From: Formosa sp. Hel1_31_208 | Lineage (GTDB): Bacteria > Bacteroidota > Bacteroidia > Flavobacteriales > Flavobacteriaceae | NCBI RefSeq assembly: GCF_900104785.1 | Contig: NZ_LT629733.1 | Span: 1,582,501 to 1,646,500, forward strand | Length of the DNA: 64,000 nt | Direction: 5' to 3' | In this document: positions 1 to 9,690 of the stretch, in pieces | Layout of the letters: each line of letters starts with the position of its first letter | Position numbering within the stretch: the first letter of the stretch is position 1 | Program-made: the position numbers and the translations under genes | Notes under the pieces: generated by a model | Told to the model about the DNA's origin: nothing | What the model saw: the letters and a program-made list of their open reading frames with translations, nothing else | Databases searched by the model: none

Positions 1-101
1 AAAAGAAAGATGATATACTTAATAGCTTTCATAGAGATGGATGTCGTAATAATATTTAGGTAATCAAAGATAATCAATTTTAGGAGATGTTATTAAATGT
101 T

Positions 102-109
102 TACATTTG
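102..109 (+). promoter_or_regulatory. Candidate -7 box of the M49 peptidase gene
   Basis: TACATTTG matches the Bacteroidota -7 consensus TAnnTTTG and lies 26 bases before the start codon at 135. No clear TTG -33 element is seen 19-21 bases upstream, so the assignment is moderate. Confidence 0.45.
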
Positions 110-134
110 TGAGACAACTTTTAAATAATTAACA

Positions 135-2174
135 ATGAAATTAAAATTTATTCTAGTTCTGTCAATTTTAGCTGGTTTTATGTTCTCATGTGTAGGAGAT
201 AAAAAAAGTGATTTGCCAGAAACTGCTATTGTAGAAAAAACTGAAGAATTTAACTACAACGTCGAGCAATTTGCCGATATTAAAATTTTACGCTATCAAA
301 TTCCAGGATGGGAAAACCTGACACTTAAAGAACAAAAATTAGTGTATTACCTAACGCAAGCTGGATTAGCTGGTCGTGACATCATCTGGGATCAAAATTA
401 CAGACATAACCTTAAAATCAGAAAAGCTTTAGAAAATGTTTATGCGACTTATTCTGGAGATAAAACAACTCCCGAATGGCAAGCTTTTGAAACTTATATG
501 AAACGTGTATGGTTTTCTAATGGTATTCATCATCACTATTCAAATGATAAACTAAAACCTGGGTTTACGGATGATTACCTAAAAGGGGTATTGACTGAAA
601 CCAATACCACTTTAGAAGAAGATGCATTTAATGTCATTTTTAATGATAAAGACGCTAAGAAAGTGAATCTCACTAAAGACGTTGATAACGTTTTATTATC
701 TGCAGTAAATTTTTACGGACCAGATGTGACGACAGCTGATGTAGAGAATTTTTACAAAGCTAAGGTGTCTCCAGATCCAAAAAAGCCTTTGTCTTATGGT
801 TTAAACTCGCAATTGGTTAAAGAAAATGGAGTCCTAACAGAACGCATGTATAAATCAGGAGGTTTATATGGTGAAGCAATAGATGAAATTATCAAATGGT
901 TAGAACGAGCCCAAGGTGTAGCCGAAAATGAGGCGCAAGGTGAAGCACTAGGTTTGTTAATTGAATATTATAAAACTGGAGACCTTCAAACATGGGACGA
1001 TTATAATGTGGCTTGGACAGCTGCAACAGATGGAAATATTGATTACATCAACAGTTTTATTGAAGTGTATAATGATCCAGCGGGTTACAGAGGGTCTTAT
1101 GAAACAATCGTGCAGATTAAAGATTTTGATATGTCAGAGAAAATGGCTGTACTATCAGAAAACGCACAATGGTTTGAGGACAATTCACCTTTAATGGATG
1201 AACACAAAAAAGATACTGTTGTAGGTGTTACCTATAAAGTTGTAAATGTTGCTGGAGAAGCGGGTGATGCATCTCCTAGCACACCAATTGGAGTTAACTT
1301 GCCAAATGCAAACTGGATTCGTGCTGCAGTAGGAAGTAAGTCGGTGTCTTTAGGAAACATAATTCACTCGTACAATAATGCAGGAAGCTCAGGGCGTTTA
1401 AAAGAGTTTGTGCACGATGATGAAGAGTATGAACTTGAAAAAAAATATGGTCAGATAGGTGATAAGTTGCATACAGCACTTCATGAAGTTATTGGTCATG
1501 CTTCGGGACAATTAAATCCAGGTGTTGGAGAAACTAAAGAAACGCTTAAAAAATACGCATCTACTTTAGAAGAAGGTCGTGCAGATTTAGTTGGTCTGTA
1601 CTATTTATATAACCCGAAATTACAAGAGTTAGGATTAGTTGATGATTGGAAAGCTGTTGGAAAAGCAGCTTATGACGGTTACATTAGAAATGGGTTGATG
1701 ACACAATTAATTAGATTGAATTTAGGAGATGATGTAGAAGAAGCACACATGGTTAACAGACAATGGGTTTCTGCCTGGGCGTTCGAGCAAGGCAAAGCCG
1801 AAAATGTTATTGAGAAAGTCACTAGAGATGGTAAAACCTATTTTAATATTAACGATTATGATAAGCTTCATGAGCTTTTCGGACAATTATTACGCGAAAC
1901 ACAACGTATTAAGTCTGAAGGCGATTATGCAGCAGTGGAAGCTTTGGTTGAAGGTTATGGTGTAAAAGTAGATCAAGCAATACATGCTGAGGTATTAGAA
2001 CGTAACAAACAATTTACGTCTGCACCTTATAGCGGATTCGTAAATGCGGTCTTAGTTGCTGAAACAGACGATAATGGTGAAATAACGGCTATTAAAGTTA
2101 CCCAACCGGAATCATTTGATGGACAAATGTTGTCCTATAGTAAGACGTATAGTTTCTTACCTGAAGAAAACTAA
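135..2174 (+). CDS. M49-family dipeptidyl-peptidase III-like lipoprotein
   Basis: This is a 679-residue zinc metallopeptidase of family M49, which removes dipeptides from the N-terminus of short peptides. The family signature HExxGH is present as HEVIGH (H450, E451, H455). The second motif is E479-E480-G-R-A-D, where E480 is the expected third zinc ligand; the classical form is EECRAE. The N-terminus is a lipoprotein signal with a Cys near residue 19 (GFMFSC), so the enzyme is probably tethered in the periplasm or outer membrane, as in other secreted Bacteroidota DPP III-like proteins. The length fits that group. The gene is monocistronic, with its own candidate promoter and a strong terminator. 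Exact substrate preference cannot be read from sequence. Confidence 0.93.
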   Translation: MKLKFILVLSILAGFMFSCVGDKKSDLPETAIVEKTEEFNYNVEQFADIKILRYQIPGWENLTLKEQKLVYYLTQAGLAGRDIIWDQNYRHNLKIRKALENVYATYSGDKTTPEWQAFETYMKRVWFSNGIHHHYSNDKLKPGFTDDYLKGVLTETNTTLEEDAFNVIFNDKDAKKVNLTKDVDNVLLSAVNFYGPDVTTADVENFYKAKVSPDPKKPLSYGLNSQLVKENGVLTERMYKSGGLYGEAIDEIIKWLERAQGVAENEAQGEALGLLIEYYKTGDLQTWDDYNVAWTAATDGNIDYINSFIEVYNDPAGYRGSYETIVQIKDFDMSEKMAVLSENAQWFEDNSPLMDEHKKDTVVGVTYKVVNVAGEAGDASPSTPIGVNLPNANWIRAAVGSKSVSLGNIIHSYNNAGSSGRLKEFVHDDEEYELEKKYGQIGDKLHTALHEVIGHASGQLNPGVGETKETLKKYASTLEEGRADLVGLYYLYNPKLQELGLVDDWKAVGKAAYDGYIRNGLMTQLIRLNLGDDVEEAHMVNRQWVSAWAFEQGKAENVIEKVTRDGKTYFNINDYDKLHELFGQLLRETQRIKSEGDYAAVEALVEGYGVKVDQAIHAEVLERNKQFTSAPYSGFVNAVLVAETDDNGEITAIKVTQPESFDGQMLSYSKTYSFLPEEN

Positions 2175-2197
2175 TTCCCAGAGATTATAATGTAAAG

Positions 2198-2230
2198 AAC
2201 AGGATGTAAATACGTTTACATCCTGTTTTT
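2198..2230 (+). terminator. Rho-independent terminator of the M49 peptidase gene
   Basis: A perfect 13-bp stem (2198-2210 with 2215-2227) closes a TACG tetraloop and is followed by a T run. It starts 23 bases after the stop codon. Confidence 0.9.
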
Positions 2231-2361
2231 GTATGTGCTTGTTACTAATACTCGTTTTGAATACTTCTTTTAAAGAATGAATAAAATGATGTTATTGTAA
2301 TTTGATATTGTACAGTTTCCACAATTCTGTTATAATTTGAATTGCAGTCTTATGAAAATAA

Positions 2362-2385
2362 AAAATCCCCAATTAAGGGGATTTT
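2362..2385 (-). terminator. Terminator of the LRR/Ig T9SS gene
   Basis: A 9-bp stem, AAAATCCCC against GGGGATTTT with loop AATTAA, lies just past the stop of the minus-strand gene. On the minus strand the stem is followed by a T-rich tract. The A/T ends of the stem may let it act in both directions. Confidence 0.82.
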
Positions 2386-2393
2386 ATAATTTT

Positions 2394-5237
2394 TTACTGT
2401 TTTACAAATCGTTTAGTTGTTTTCATATTATCAGTAGTTACAGAAATTAAATACATACCAGCAGCTAATTGGTCTATGGCAATTGCCGTGATTTCAGCTG
2501 ATAGTTGTCTTTCAAATAGTAATTTTCCATTGACGTCAAATACTTGTGCAAAGGCATCAGTTCCTGATTGTGTTTGTATCGAAATCCAATCAGTTGCAGG
2601 ATTTGGGAATATTTTGTATTCTCCATTTTTGAAGTCCTCTGTGCTCAAATTATCTTCAACTGTAACTGTAATATTAGCTCTTACAATGGTCAAGTCAGGC
2701 AGCAAAGGATTTGTGATTTCACAATAATAAACACCACTATCGGTTGGTTGGGCATTGACAATGGTATACGTACTTGCATCTGCACCACTTATTGCGGTAC
2801 CATCTTTAAACCACTGATATTCATTATTCATAGCAGTGTCTTCTCCGTTTCTGTTAATATTTGTATCATCGACATCTAAAACGATATCTACTCCTGGAGG
2901 CGACATAATTTCTTCTTCTTGATCTGAAGTACGTTGAGGTGAATAAGTTAATTGACCATAAGAGATACCGTTATTTATTAATGGTTCTAGATCTCCAAAA
3001 TCAAAAAAGTTATTATCAAGAAAAATAAAAGCTAGTTCAGGATTTGTAAGACCCGTTAAGTCTGGTAACGGACCAGAGAAATCACATTCGAATAAGTTGA
3101 TTGAACGCAATTCTGTTAAGTTAGAAAAACTTGAAGGTATTTGCCCATCAAAACTACTACGAGCTAACGATAAAATCTTAAGATTTGTTAAGTCCCCAAA
3201 TGCAGTTGGCATTTGACCTGTAAAGATATTACTAAACCCACTATAATCACCTCCATCAATAGTCAAATCCTCTAGATTTGTTAAAGTTACTAAACTTGAA
3301 AGTAGCTCACCTGATAAATTTGTACCAAAAATTCTTATTTCACGCAAATTTATAAGGTTACCAATACTAGTTGGCACTGACCCAGAAATTCCTGTTAATT
3401 GAAATCGAAATCTTCTTAATTCACTAAGGTTACCTATACTTGTAGGTATTGGACCGGTTAAATCTGTCTCAATTGCTATATTTAATGTTTCTAAATAAAT
3501 TAAATCACCAATCTCTGTTGGTAACACACCATTCAAACCGGCATTACCAAAAATATCTATTTGAATTACTTTATTTCCTCTTGTTGTAATAAAATCCCAA
3601 TTACCAACGGGTTCAGTACTTAACCAATTGGTGCTACTCAACCAGTTAGGTCCATCTGTTGCATTATAAAATGCTATTAAAGCATCTCTCTCTTGCTGGC
3701 TTACAGGACCTGTTAAATTTATTAACTTTCGTTCAATAATTAAATCGGGTATTGTACTGCTTGTTATTTCACAGATATATGAATCTAAATCATCCGATTG
3801 AATATTAGTTAAATCATATGTTGCACTAGTAGCCCCTGCAATCAATATATCATCTTCAACTCCACGGTCTTTAGACCATTGATAGTTTACATTAGTGCCT
3901 GTATCTGGTGTAACAGATAACGTATAATTAGACCCTATTGTTGGTTCAAATTGTATTTCATCATCAACCGTAGTCTGCGAGGTATACCTAAAGTCTGGTA
4001 TAGTAGAATTATTCGTAAAATGCGTTTCTAAATCACCAAAAGAAAATCTATTACTAGAAATATCGAACTTTTCTAGAGTACTTATTGAACCTAAATCAGG
4101 AACTTCTCCAGATAAATTGCAGCTTCTAAAGTCTGCAATTTCTAAAAAAGTAAGGTCTGCAAGTGATGCTGGTAACGTGCCTGTGATACCAAAAGTACCA
4201 AGAACTACGGACACAACATGACCATTATCTACTCTAACATTTGTCCAAGTGGACAATGGTGCTGGGGTATTCCAACTAAAACCAAAACCGAAAGGCCAAT
4301 TAGGACCGTCAGTTGCATTATAGAGATCTATTAGGGCTTGGCGTTCCTCTGGGGTTCCATCTTGATCAATACGTGCATCAATAAGAGATGGTGCTCCAGG
4401 CTCATCTCTATTAATAAGCACGTAGTATACTTGGCCTTCAACGATGTTAAATGTAGTTTGTGTGCCAATACTGCATGAGGATGCTAAACTTAATTCAGTA
4501 TTTAGTGCATTGAGGCTTGGAGCTGTATAGGCGACAAGATAAGCTGTATCTGTAACCGGTGGGGCATTAAAACCTGAATTGCTTAAACGGAAGAACGCGG
4601 AACCATTAGTGTTTGCTGTAAATTTATAAAACACAGTTTTAAGACCTGCAAGGTTACAACCACCAGTTTGCCCTCCAGGGTTTACTGCTGCTAAATCAAG
4701 ACGTAAAGGGTCTTCAATAAAATATTCTGAACCGGTTATTTCAATAGCATTTTCTATTGTATCGTTAGTAGGAGGAGTACCGATAGAAAAAGTAATATTA
4801 GACAAAGCATCTGCGTCAGATCGATGCACTTCTATATAATAAGCCTGACCAGAACTCACAGAAACCGATGCGGATTCTGCAATAGCACAATCAGAAGCTA
4901 AAACAAGTTGTGATACATCTGTTTGATTTAAATCTGGTGCCGTATAAACAATAATAAAGCTTTGAGTTATTGGTGTACTAATCACATCTGAGATTACACC
5001 TGTTAAATTGCCGTCTGCAGTTGCTGTATATTTATAATATACTTTGTTAAAGACCCCTGTCGGACAAGTAGGCGGTTCTTCGTTTGTTGTAGTGGCCAAA
5101 TCCAAACGTACGTTTGCATCGGTAAAGTTAGGTCCAGTAATTTCAATGGCATTTTCAATCAAATCATTTGCAGGAACTTGTGAAAAAGCAAAAAAGGTTA
5201 CTAATAGGGCAGTCATACAGAGTAATAATCTCTTCAT
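2394..5237 (-). CDS. LRR and Ig-like domain surface protein with T9SS type A sorting domain
   Basis: This 947-residue secreted protein has a signal peptide (1-20, ending AFSQ). Two related beta-rich modules follow, each beginning with an NAIEITG-type segment (about 24-150 and 157-290). Then come a leucine-rich region opened by an LxNxTDGPNW-type motif (about 295-420), an Ig-like domain with the YQWSKD and YICEI signatures (about 425-510), a second LRR block (about 515-760) and a second Ig-like domain (about 775-860). The C-terminal 80 residues, with FPNPATDW and a terminal KRFVKQ, are a T9SS type A sorting domain, so the protein is exported by T9SS and anchored or released at the cell surface. 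LRR and Ig modules suggest binding or adhesion; the ligand is unknown. Confidence 0.9.
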   Translation of the reverse strand: MKRLLLCMTALLVTFFAFSQVPANDLIENAIEITGPNFTDANVRLDLATTTNEEPPTCPTGVFNKVYYKYTATADGNLTGVISDVISTPITQSFIIVYTAPDLNQTDVSQLVLASDCAIAESASVSVSSGQAYYIEVHRSDADALSNITFSIGTPPTNDTIENAIEITGSEYFIEDPLRLDLAAVNPGGQTGGCNLAGLKTVFYKFTANTNGSAFFRLSNSGFNAPPVTDTAYLVAYTAPSLNALNTELSLASSCSIGTQTTFNIVEGQVYYVLINRDEPGAPSLIDARIDQDGTPEERQALIDLYNATDGPNWPFGFGFSWNTPAPLSTWTNVRVDNGHVVSVVLGTFGITGTLPASLADLTFLEIADFRSCNLSGEVPDLGSISTLEKFDISSNRFSFGDLETHFTNNSTIPDFRYTSQTTVDDEIQFEPTIGSNYTLSVTPDTGTNVNYQWSKDRGVEDDILIAGATSATYDLTNIQSDDLDSYICEITSSTIPDLIIERKLINLTGPVSQQERDALIAFYNATDGPNWLSSTNWLSTEPVGNWDFITTRGNKVIQIDIFGNAGLNGVLPTEIGDLIYLETLNIAIETDLTGPIPTSIGNLSELRRFRFQLTGISGSVPTSIGNLINLREIRIFGTNLSGELLSSLVTLTNLEDLTIDGGDYSGFSNIFTGQMPTAFGDLTNLKILSLARSSFDGQIPSSFSNLTELRSINLFECDFSGPLPDLTGLTNPELAFIFLDNNFFDFGDLEPLINNGISYGQLTYSPQRTSDQEEEIMSPPGVDIVLDVDDTNINRNGEDTAMNNEYQWFKDGTAISGADASTYTIVNAQPTDSGVYYCEITNPLLPDLTIVRANITVTVEDNLSTEDFKNGEYKIFPNPATDWISIQTQSGTDAFAQVFDVNGKLLFERQLSAEITAIAIDQLAAGMYLISVTTDNMKTTKRFVKQ

Positions 5238-5394
5238 AATGGGTTGGTTTTAAAGTGTTGAATAATAGCAATTTCCAAAATAGGAAAGTTGGTAATGATA
5301 AACAATACTCAAATTGAGTATTTAAATAGGCTGGTTTTTACTGACTTTGCCGATGATTAAAAATATGGTAAACTACAGAATAGATTAAAACGAA

Positions 5395-5420
5395 AAAATA
5401 CCCAATACAGGGGATATTTA
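5395..5420 (-). terminator. Weak terminator of the DUF5723 gene
   Basis: An imperfect hairpin (AAATACCC against GGGATATTT with one bulge) lies just downstream of the minus-strand stop codon. On the minus strand it is followed by a T-rich run. Confidence 0.55.
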
Positions 5421-5438
5421 ATATTATGTTTTATTGTG

Positions 5439-6761
5439 CTATTTCCTGTAAATAGGGATGTTTAATCCAACAAAAATATCAGTAGTTTTTGAACTGTCTG
5501 ATAATAAATTACTAAAAACAGAGCCAGAACCAACAGTTAGAGGACCGAGTCTCAAGCCCCCTCCAAAAGCAAAATCCCCATATTGTCGTAGACTTAATGG
5601 CGCATAAAAACTAAACCATTTAGTCTCAAGTCTTGGTGCTATAGTAAATGAATTAATAATTGAATTATTTAGCTCGTTACCTTTTTTTACCATAGAGAGA
5701 TTTGCTTGTGCACTAACTAACCATTTTTTTGATAGTCTGTAATCCACTAAAAGGCGTAAGGCCGTTGGTAGTTGTAATTTTGTCTCCTGAGTCACAGTGG
5801 TGTTATTATAGTTGTTATCTAAGAACTCCTCGACGTCATCTTCATAGGTGGATGTATCTACCGTATTGTTTAAATCATAACTTTTTATTTCAGTATCCTG
5901 ATAATTTATGGATCCAATATCGGTTATTGCAAGACCAATTTTTAATTTATACGGGTCACGATATGATGGAATTGAGTCATTTTCTCTGTTGGGATGCCAT
6001 TGATAGGTAACACCAATGTCTAAACCAATACCACTAGTAAGATTACCAAAATCAAGATCGTCTTCATCAAAATCATTTGTGCTACCATAATTTAGTGTGC
6101 CTTTAGTAGTTAAGGATTCAGAAACCGCAGTGTATTGCCCTTCTAATCCAGGACTGTTTATAAATATACCTCCTGCTCCTTGAAGGTATTTTAAGGTTAC
6201 ACCTGCATTTAGAATGTGTTTGGGTTTATTCATTACTTGTCGTCCATAAGCTAACCCTATCTCTGACCAGACATGAATTGTACCACTCAGGTTTGTGGAA
6301 TTAAAATCAAAATCATCTTCAGATTCGAATTCGTCTTCAATCGTTTCAAATAATTCTCCATTAATATCATTGATATTTACAAAAGCACGACCTCTGGTGA
6401 TTATTCCTATACTACTTTTTTTATTGATATTAAACATAAATGATGGACCAACAACATCGGCATTCAAGAAAAAGTTATTTGTGTTACTTGGAAATCGTTC
6501 TGAATCATTTTCTATATCAAAACCATCGCCACCCAGTATGTCACTAACATTAATTCCGAAGTAGTCACTTCCACCAAAAGTACTCACTGAGAAGAGATTG
6601 ATATCGGCTCTAAAATTTGAACCTACAACGTTAGCTGGATTACTAGTTACGCCTAGAATGCCCGAATAGTTGTCAACTGTATGACCTATATAGCTTTGAC
6701 CATTTGAGGTGTTGATAAAGCATAATAAAAGTAACAAAACTAAGAATTGAAAAGATTTCAT
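5439..6761 (-). CDS. DUF5723 family outer-membrane beta-barrel protein
   Basis: This 440-residue exported protein has a signal peptide (1-21, ending SNGQ). The segment LGVTSNPANVVGS after it is characteristic of DUF5723, a Bacteroidota family of predicted outer-membrane barrels. The body alternates aromatic and hydrophobic residues in short strands, and it ends in strand-like segments (VGLNIPIYRK). Its function is unknown; similar proteins are treated as porin-like or as PorV/PorP-like T9SS accessory barrels, but no such role can be assigned here. It lies between a two-component system and a T9SS cargo gene on the same strand, each separated by a terminator, so an operon is unlikely. Confidence 0.82.
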   Translation of the reverse strand: MKSFQFLVLLLLLCFINTSNGQSYIGHTVDNYSGILGVTSNPANVVGSNFRADINLFSVSTFGGSDYFGINVSDILGGDGFDIENDSERFPSNTNNFFLNADVVGPSFMFNINKKSSIGIITRGRAFVNINDINGELFETIEDEFESEDDFDFNSTNLSGTIHVWSEIGLAYGRQVMNKPKHILNAGVTLKYLQGAGGIFINSPGLEGQYTAVSESLTTKGTLNYGSTNDFDEDDLDFGNLTSGIGLDIGVTYQWHPNRENDSIPSYRDPYKLKIGLAITDIGSINYQDTEIKSYDLNNTVDTSTYEDDVEEFLDNNYNNTTVTQETKLQLPTALRLLVDYRLSKKWLVSAQANLSMVKKGNELNNSIINSFTIAPRLETKWFSFYAPLSLRQYGDFAFGGGLRLGPLTVGSGSVFSNLLSDSSKTTDIFVGLNIPIYRK

Positions 6762-6806
6762 AGAAATTTTGTAGTTGGTTAATAGCGGGAGAAATTTAAA
6801 AAAAAT

Positions 6807-6852
6807 GGATACATGATAAAATACCCATTAAAGGGTATTTTATCATGTATCC
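6807..6852 (-). terminator. Long perfect hairpin, terminator of the HK-RR operon
   Basis: A perfect 20-bp stem (6807-6826 with 6833-6852) has a 6-base loop. On the minus strand it is followed by a run of T residues. It starts a few bases after the stop of the response-regulator gene and separates it from the DUF5723 gene. Confidence 0.92.
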
Positions 6853-6860
6853 TTCTTTAT

Positions 6861-7484
6861 TTAGAATCTGTATTTTTTCTCTAGAGCATAGCGCATCAAT
6901 TCACCTTTACCTTGAAGCCCTAAGATACGAGCCATGTTTTTTCTATGTGTATCAACGGTATGTATACCAATGAAAAGCTCGTCGGCGATTTCTCTAGACG
7001 TTTTACCTAAAGCGATAAGCTCCAAAATTTCAATTTGACGTTTGGTTAAGAGCCCTTTCTTTTTCGAATTGCTCTCTGAATCTAAAACATTGGTGTTAAT
7101 ATTGATGTCAAAATAGGTCTCGCCCGCAGCAACCGTATGAATGGCAATTAAAACTTCTGAAAGTGCAGAATTCTTCAAAATATAACCTGTTGCTCCAGCA
7201 TCAAACATTTGTTGTATCGCATCGGTTTGATCGAACATGGAGAAGGCCAACACTTTAATATGCGGATTTGATTTTTTAATGTGTTTGGTGGCTTCAATGC
7301 CATCCATTTTTGGCATTCTAATATCCGTTAGAACAACCGTTGGCTGTTTTAATTCAACAATTTTTAATAATTCTTCACCATCATTAGCAGTGCCAACAAT
7401 AGAGATGTTTTCTTCATGTTCTAAGAGTAATTTTATACCATCAATAAGTGATTGATGATCTTCTGCTATGGCCAATCGGATCAT
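6861..7484 (-). CDS. NarL/FixJ-type response regulator (REC plus LuxR HTH)
   Basis: This 207-residue two-component regulator has an N-terminal receiver domain with acidic residues E8 and D9, phospho-acceptor D54 (in LTDIRMPKMDG) and conserved K104. The C-terminal LuxR-type helix-turn-helix (about 145-205) contains the segment GKTSREIADELFIGIHTVDTH. Its ATG overlaps the stop of the upstream sensor kinase gene by four bases (ATGA), so the two are translationally coupled and very likely form one phosphorelay. Its targets are unknown; the neighbouring outer-membrane and LRR genes are possible ones. Confidence 0.95.
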   Translation of the reverse strand: MIRLAIAEDHQSLIDGIKLLLEHEENISIVGTANDGEELLKIVELKQPTVVLTDIRMPKMDGIEATKHIKKSNPHIKVLAFSMFDQTDAIQQMFDAGATGYILKNSALSEVLIAIHTVAAGETYFDININTNVLDSESNSKKKGLLTKRQIEILELIALGKTSREIADELFIGIHTVDTHRKNMARILGLQGKGELMRYALEKKYRF

Positions 7485-9373
7485 AATGGTATATCAATTA
7501 TTATAGTAGTTCCTTTACTTTTTTCGGATTCTATAGTGAATTTCCCATCCAAATGCGCTATCCGTTTATCAATGCTGCTAATGCCCATGCCAGAGTTTAG
7601 TTTTCTAACTCTTTTTGAATCAAAACCTTTGCCGTTATCTTCTACCATAATATTAAAAGTATCATCATGATTTGTTAGATAAATTAAGCCTTTTGTCGCA
7701 TTGGCATGTTTTATTATATTGGTGATTAACTCTTGTATAATTCTAAAAATTATTATTTCAAGAGGATTGTTTAATCGTTGCTCTAAACCATAATTTTGCA
7801 CTTCTATTGTTAACCCGTTAATTCCAGATGCGTTATTAGAAAGTTTTTGTACAGCTGGCAATAGACCGTTTTTGGCCATTACACCAGAATTTTTTAAATG
7901 TGCCATGGAGCGCACTTCAACATAAGCATCTTCTAATAATGTACTGGTTTTTTTTATAAGATCTTCAGAAGTTTTTAGCTCATTTTGATGCTTAATGAGA
8001 TATTCAAACTGTAATTTTGCGGCAGAAAGTGTTGCCCCGACACTATCATGTAAATCTGCTGCTAAACGTTCACGTTCTTTTTCTTGTCCAGTGAGCATCG
8101 CATCAATTGTTGTAAGCTCCAAATCTTTAAGAATTTTTTCTTTCTCTTCAATTTGTTCTTGACGTTCCTTTTCAGCTTTAAGTTGTTTACGTTTTGTGTT
8201 TTTGAAAATTAAAAACGCAAAAAGCGACGTAGCAGCAATACTTCCGGCCCAACCAATAGCAAGATTCACTTTCTCACTGTTCTTCTGTTGAATTTCTTTT
8301 TCATGTGCTAACGACAATTTTAGATTTTTTTCTAAATTTAATAAACTGTCTTTAACTCTGTAATTTTCAATTTCCAGTTTCTGGAGCTCTTTTACGGTTC
8401 TTACTTCCTGATTGGAATCCCCATATTCTTTAGTTTTTTGATAATGGAATAAACCGCGCTCATAGTCTTTTTTTCCTGTGTACCCCTCAAATAAAAAATA
8501 ATGACCGGTCATCAGTTCAGATCTGCTAGAAATATTTTCGGCATGAATAAGCGCGTTATGAGCATTTTCTATGAGCTCATCATACTTTTTTCGTTTAAAA
8601 TAATTAGCTGCTAAGACATTATAACCATTGGCTTGTATATTGTCATTATTAATTGATTTCCCTATCCTTATACCTTCCTTTATGGATTGCATTGCTAAAT
8701 CATTTTCTTTTTTGATCGTATAACTATGGCCAATATTTAATAGTATTATAGCTTTGGTCTTTTTATTTTTTACCGCTTCTAATAAATTCAAACTTTCATT
8801 ATAATAGTCAAGAGCGATATCAGCTTTGTACCTGACATTATAGATATTACCTATATTCATTAAACTCGTGGCAATAGCAAGAGTGTCATTAATAGTTGTA
8901 CTTATTTCTTTGCTTTCTTGATAAAATTTTAGTGCTTCATCTAAATCCCAACTCAATTTGTACATACTGCCAATATTATTTAAAGCAGTGGCTTCCCCTT
9001 TTTTGTTTTTAGTTTTTTTGTATATTTTTAAACCTTCTTTATAGTATTCTGCAGCCTTTGGATAGTCTCCTAAGGTTTTTAGAATATTACCTAAAGTTGT
9101 TAATGCATCAGCGTGTTGGTGCGGTATGTTTTTATCTTTGGTGAAACGAATTAAGGTATTTACAAGGATATAAGCACTGTCTGTTTTGCTGTCAACATAG
9201 TTGTTGGAAATGAATTTATTAAATGCAATTGCTCTGCTCGAATCTTGTGCCTCTGAATTGCGCCATAATTTCAATAAATCGTCATCTTTTGTTTGGCACA
9301 TTACAGAAGTTGAGATTAGTAGTATAAAAAAGGCTAATAATTTAGAAGTCACATGAGCTGTTTTAAAAACCAT
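7481..9373 (-). CDS. TPR-containing sensor histidine kinase (HisKA_3 type)
   Basis: This 630-residue kinase has a signal peptide, a periplasmic array of tetratricopeptide repeats (about 40-330, with repeated GNIxxxxGDYxKAxxYY-like units), a short coiled segment and one membrane helix near residues 369-390. A cytoplasmic coiled coil leads to a HisKA_3 dimerisation domain with phospho-acceptor H442 in the motif LAADLHDSVG. The C-terminal HATPase_c domain shows the N box (ELITNIIKHANA), DNGKGFD and GMGI. The order fits the NarL-partner kinase class. It is the first gene of the operon with the LuxR regulator. The TPR sensor suggests detection of a protein or peptide in the periplasm, but the signal is unknown. 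Confidence 0.94.
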   Translation of the reverse strand: MVFKTAHVTSKLLAFFILLISTSVMCQTKDDDLLKLWRNSEAQDSSRAIAFNKFISNNYVDSKTDSAYILVNTLIRFTKDKNIPHQHADALTTLGNILKTLGDYPKAAEYYKEGLKIYKKTKNKKGEATALNNIGSMYKLSWDLDEALKFYQESKEISTTINDTLAIATSLMNIGNIYNVRYKADIALDYYNESLNLLEAVKNKKTKAIILLNIGHSYTIKKENDLAMQSIKEGIRIGKSINNDNIQANGYNVLAANYFKRKKYDELIENAHNALIHAENISSRSELMTGHYFLFEGYTGKKDYERGLFHYQKTKEYGDSNQEVRTVKELQKLEIENYRVKDSLLNLEKNLKLSLAHEKEIQQKNSEKVNLAIGWAGSIAATSLFAFLIFKNTKRKQLKAEKERQEQIEEKEKILKDLELTTIDAMLTGQEKERERLAADLHDSVGATLSAAKLQFEYLIKHQNELKTSEDLIKKTSTLLEDAYVEVRSMAHLKNSGVMAKNGLLPAVQKLSNNASGINGLTIEVQNYGLEQRLNNPLEIIIFRIIQELITNIIKHANATKGLIYLTNHDDTFNIMVEDNGKGFDSKRVRKLNSGMGISSIDKRIAHLDGKFTIESEKSKGTTIIIDIPL

Positions 9374-9504
9374 CTTTCTTGATTTATGTTATTTATTTAG
9401 AAACATCCATAATCATGGTGAGTCCTATGTTTATTTCAAATTCTATAGTTAGTGTACAATTTAAACTAAAAAGCCCAAAAAATACTATGACGTCATTACT
9501 GGTT

Positions 9505-9690
9505 TTATGTGAAAATAGTCTTAATAGCCCCAATAAAAACTATAAAAGCAATAAAAGCAATCAAGACCCAAATACTACCTTTGTAGTATTTCCTGTGCAG
9601 TTTAAGATCTCTTTTGTATGCAAAAAAAATAACGATAGCGAAGGCTATAGCGAATAAAATTCCAAAAATCAATTGACCGTTAGTAAACAT
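9505..9690 (-). CDS. Small two-helix membrane protein, unknown function
   Basis: This predicted 61-residue protein consists almost entirely of two hydrophobic helices (about 7-25 and 42-60) joined by a basic segment, YKRDLKLHRKYYKG. The ATG at 9690 is preferred over a TTG six codons upstream. The helix-basic loop-helix layout suggests an inner-membrane hairpin with the loop on the cytoplasmic side. No named family is recognised. The opposite strand also has an open frame, but its composition is not protein-like. It is probably monocistronic. Confidence 0.65.
   Translation of the reverse strand: MFTNGQLIFGILFAIAFAIVIFFAYKRDLKLHRKYYKGSIWVLIAFIAFIVFIGAIKTIFT

Noticed and set aside
1-134. End of a gene entering from the left of the window
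   Set aside because: No frame on either strand gives a recognisable protein; only the candidate promoter of the peptidase gene was found.
9379-9657. A 92-codon plus-strand frame opposite the small membrane protein
   Set aside because: Its Asn/Lys/Ser-rich sequence is not protein-like, while the minus strand encodes two clear membrane helices with a basic loop.
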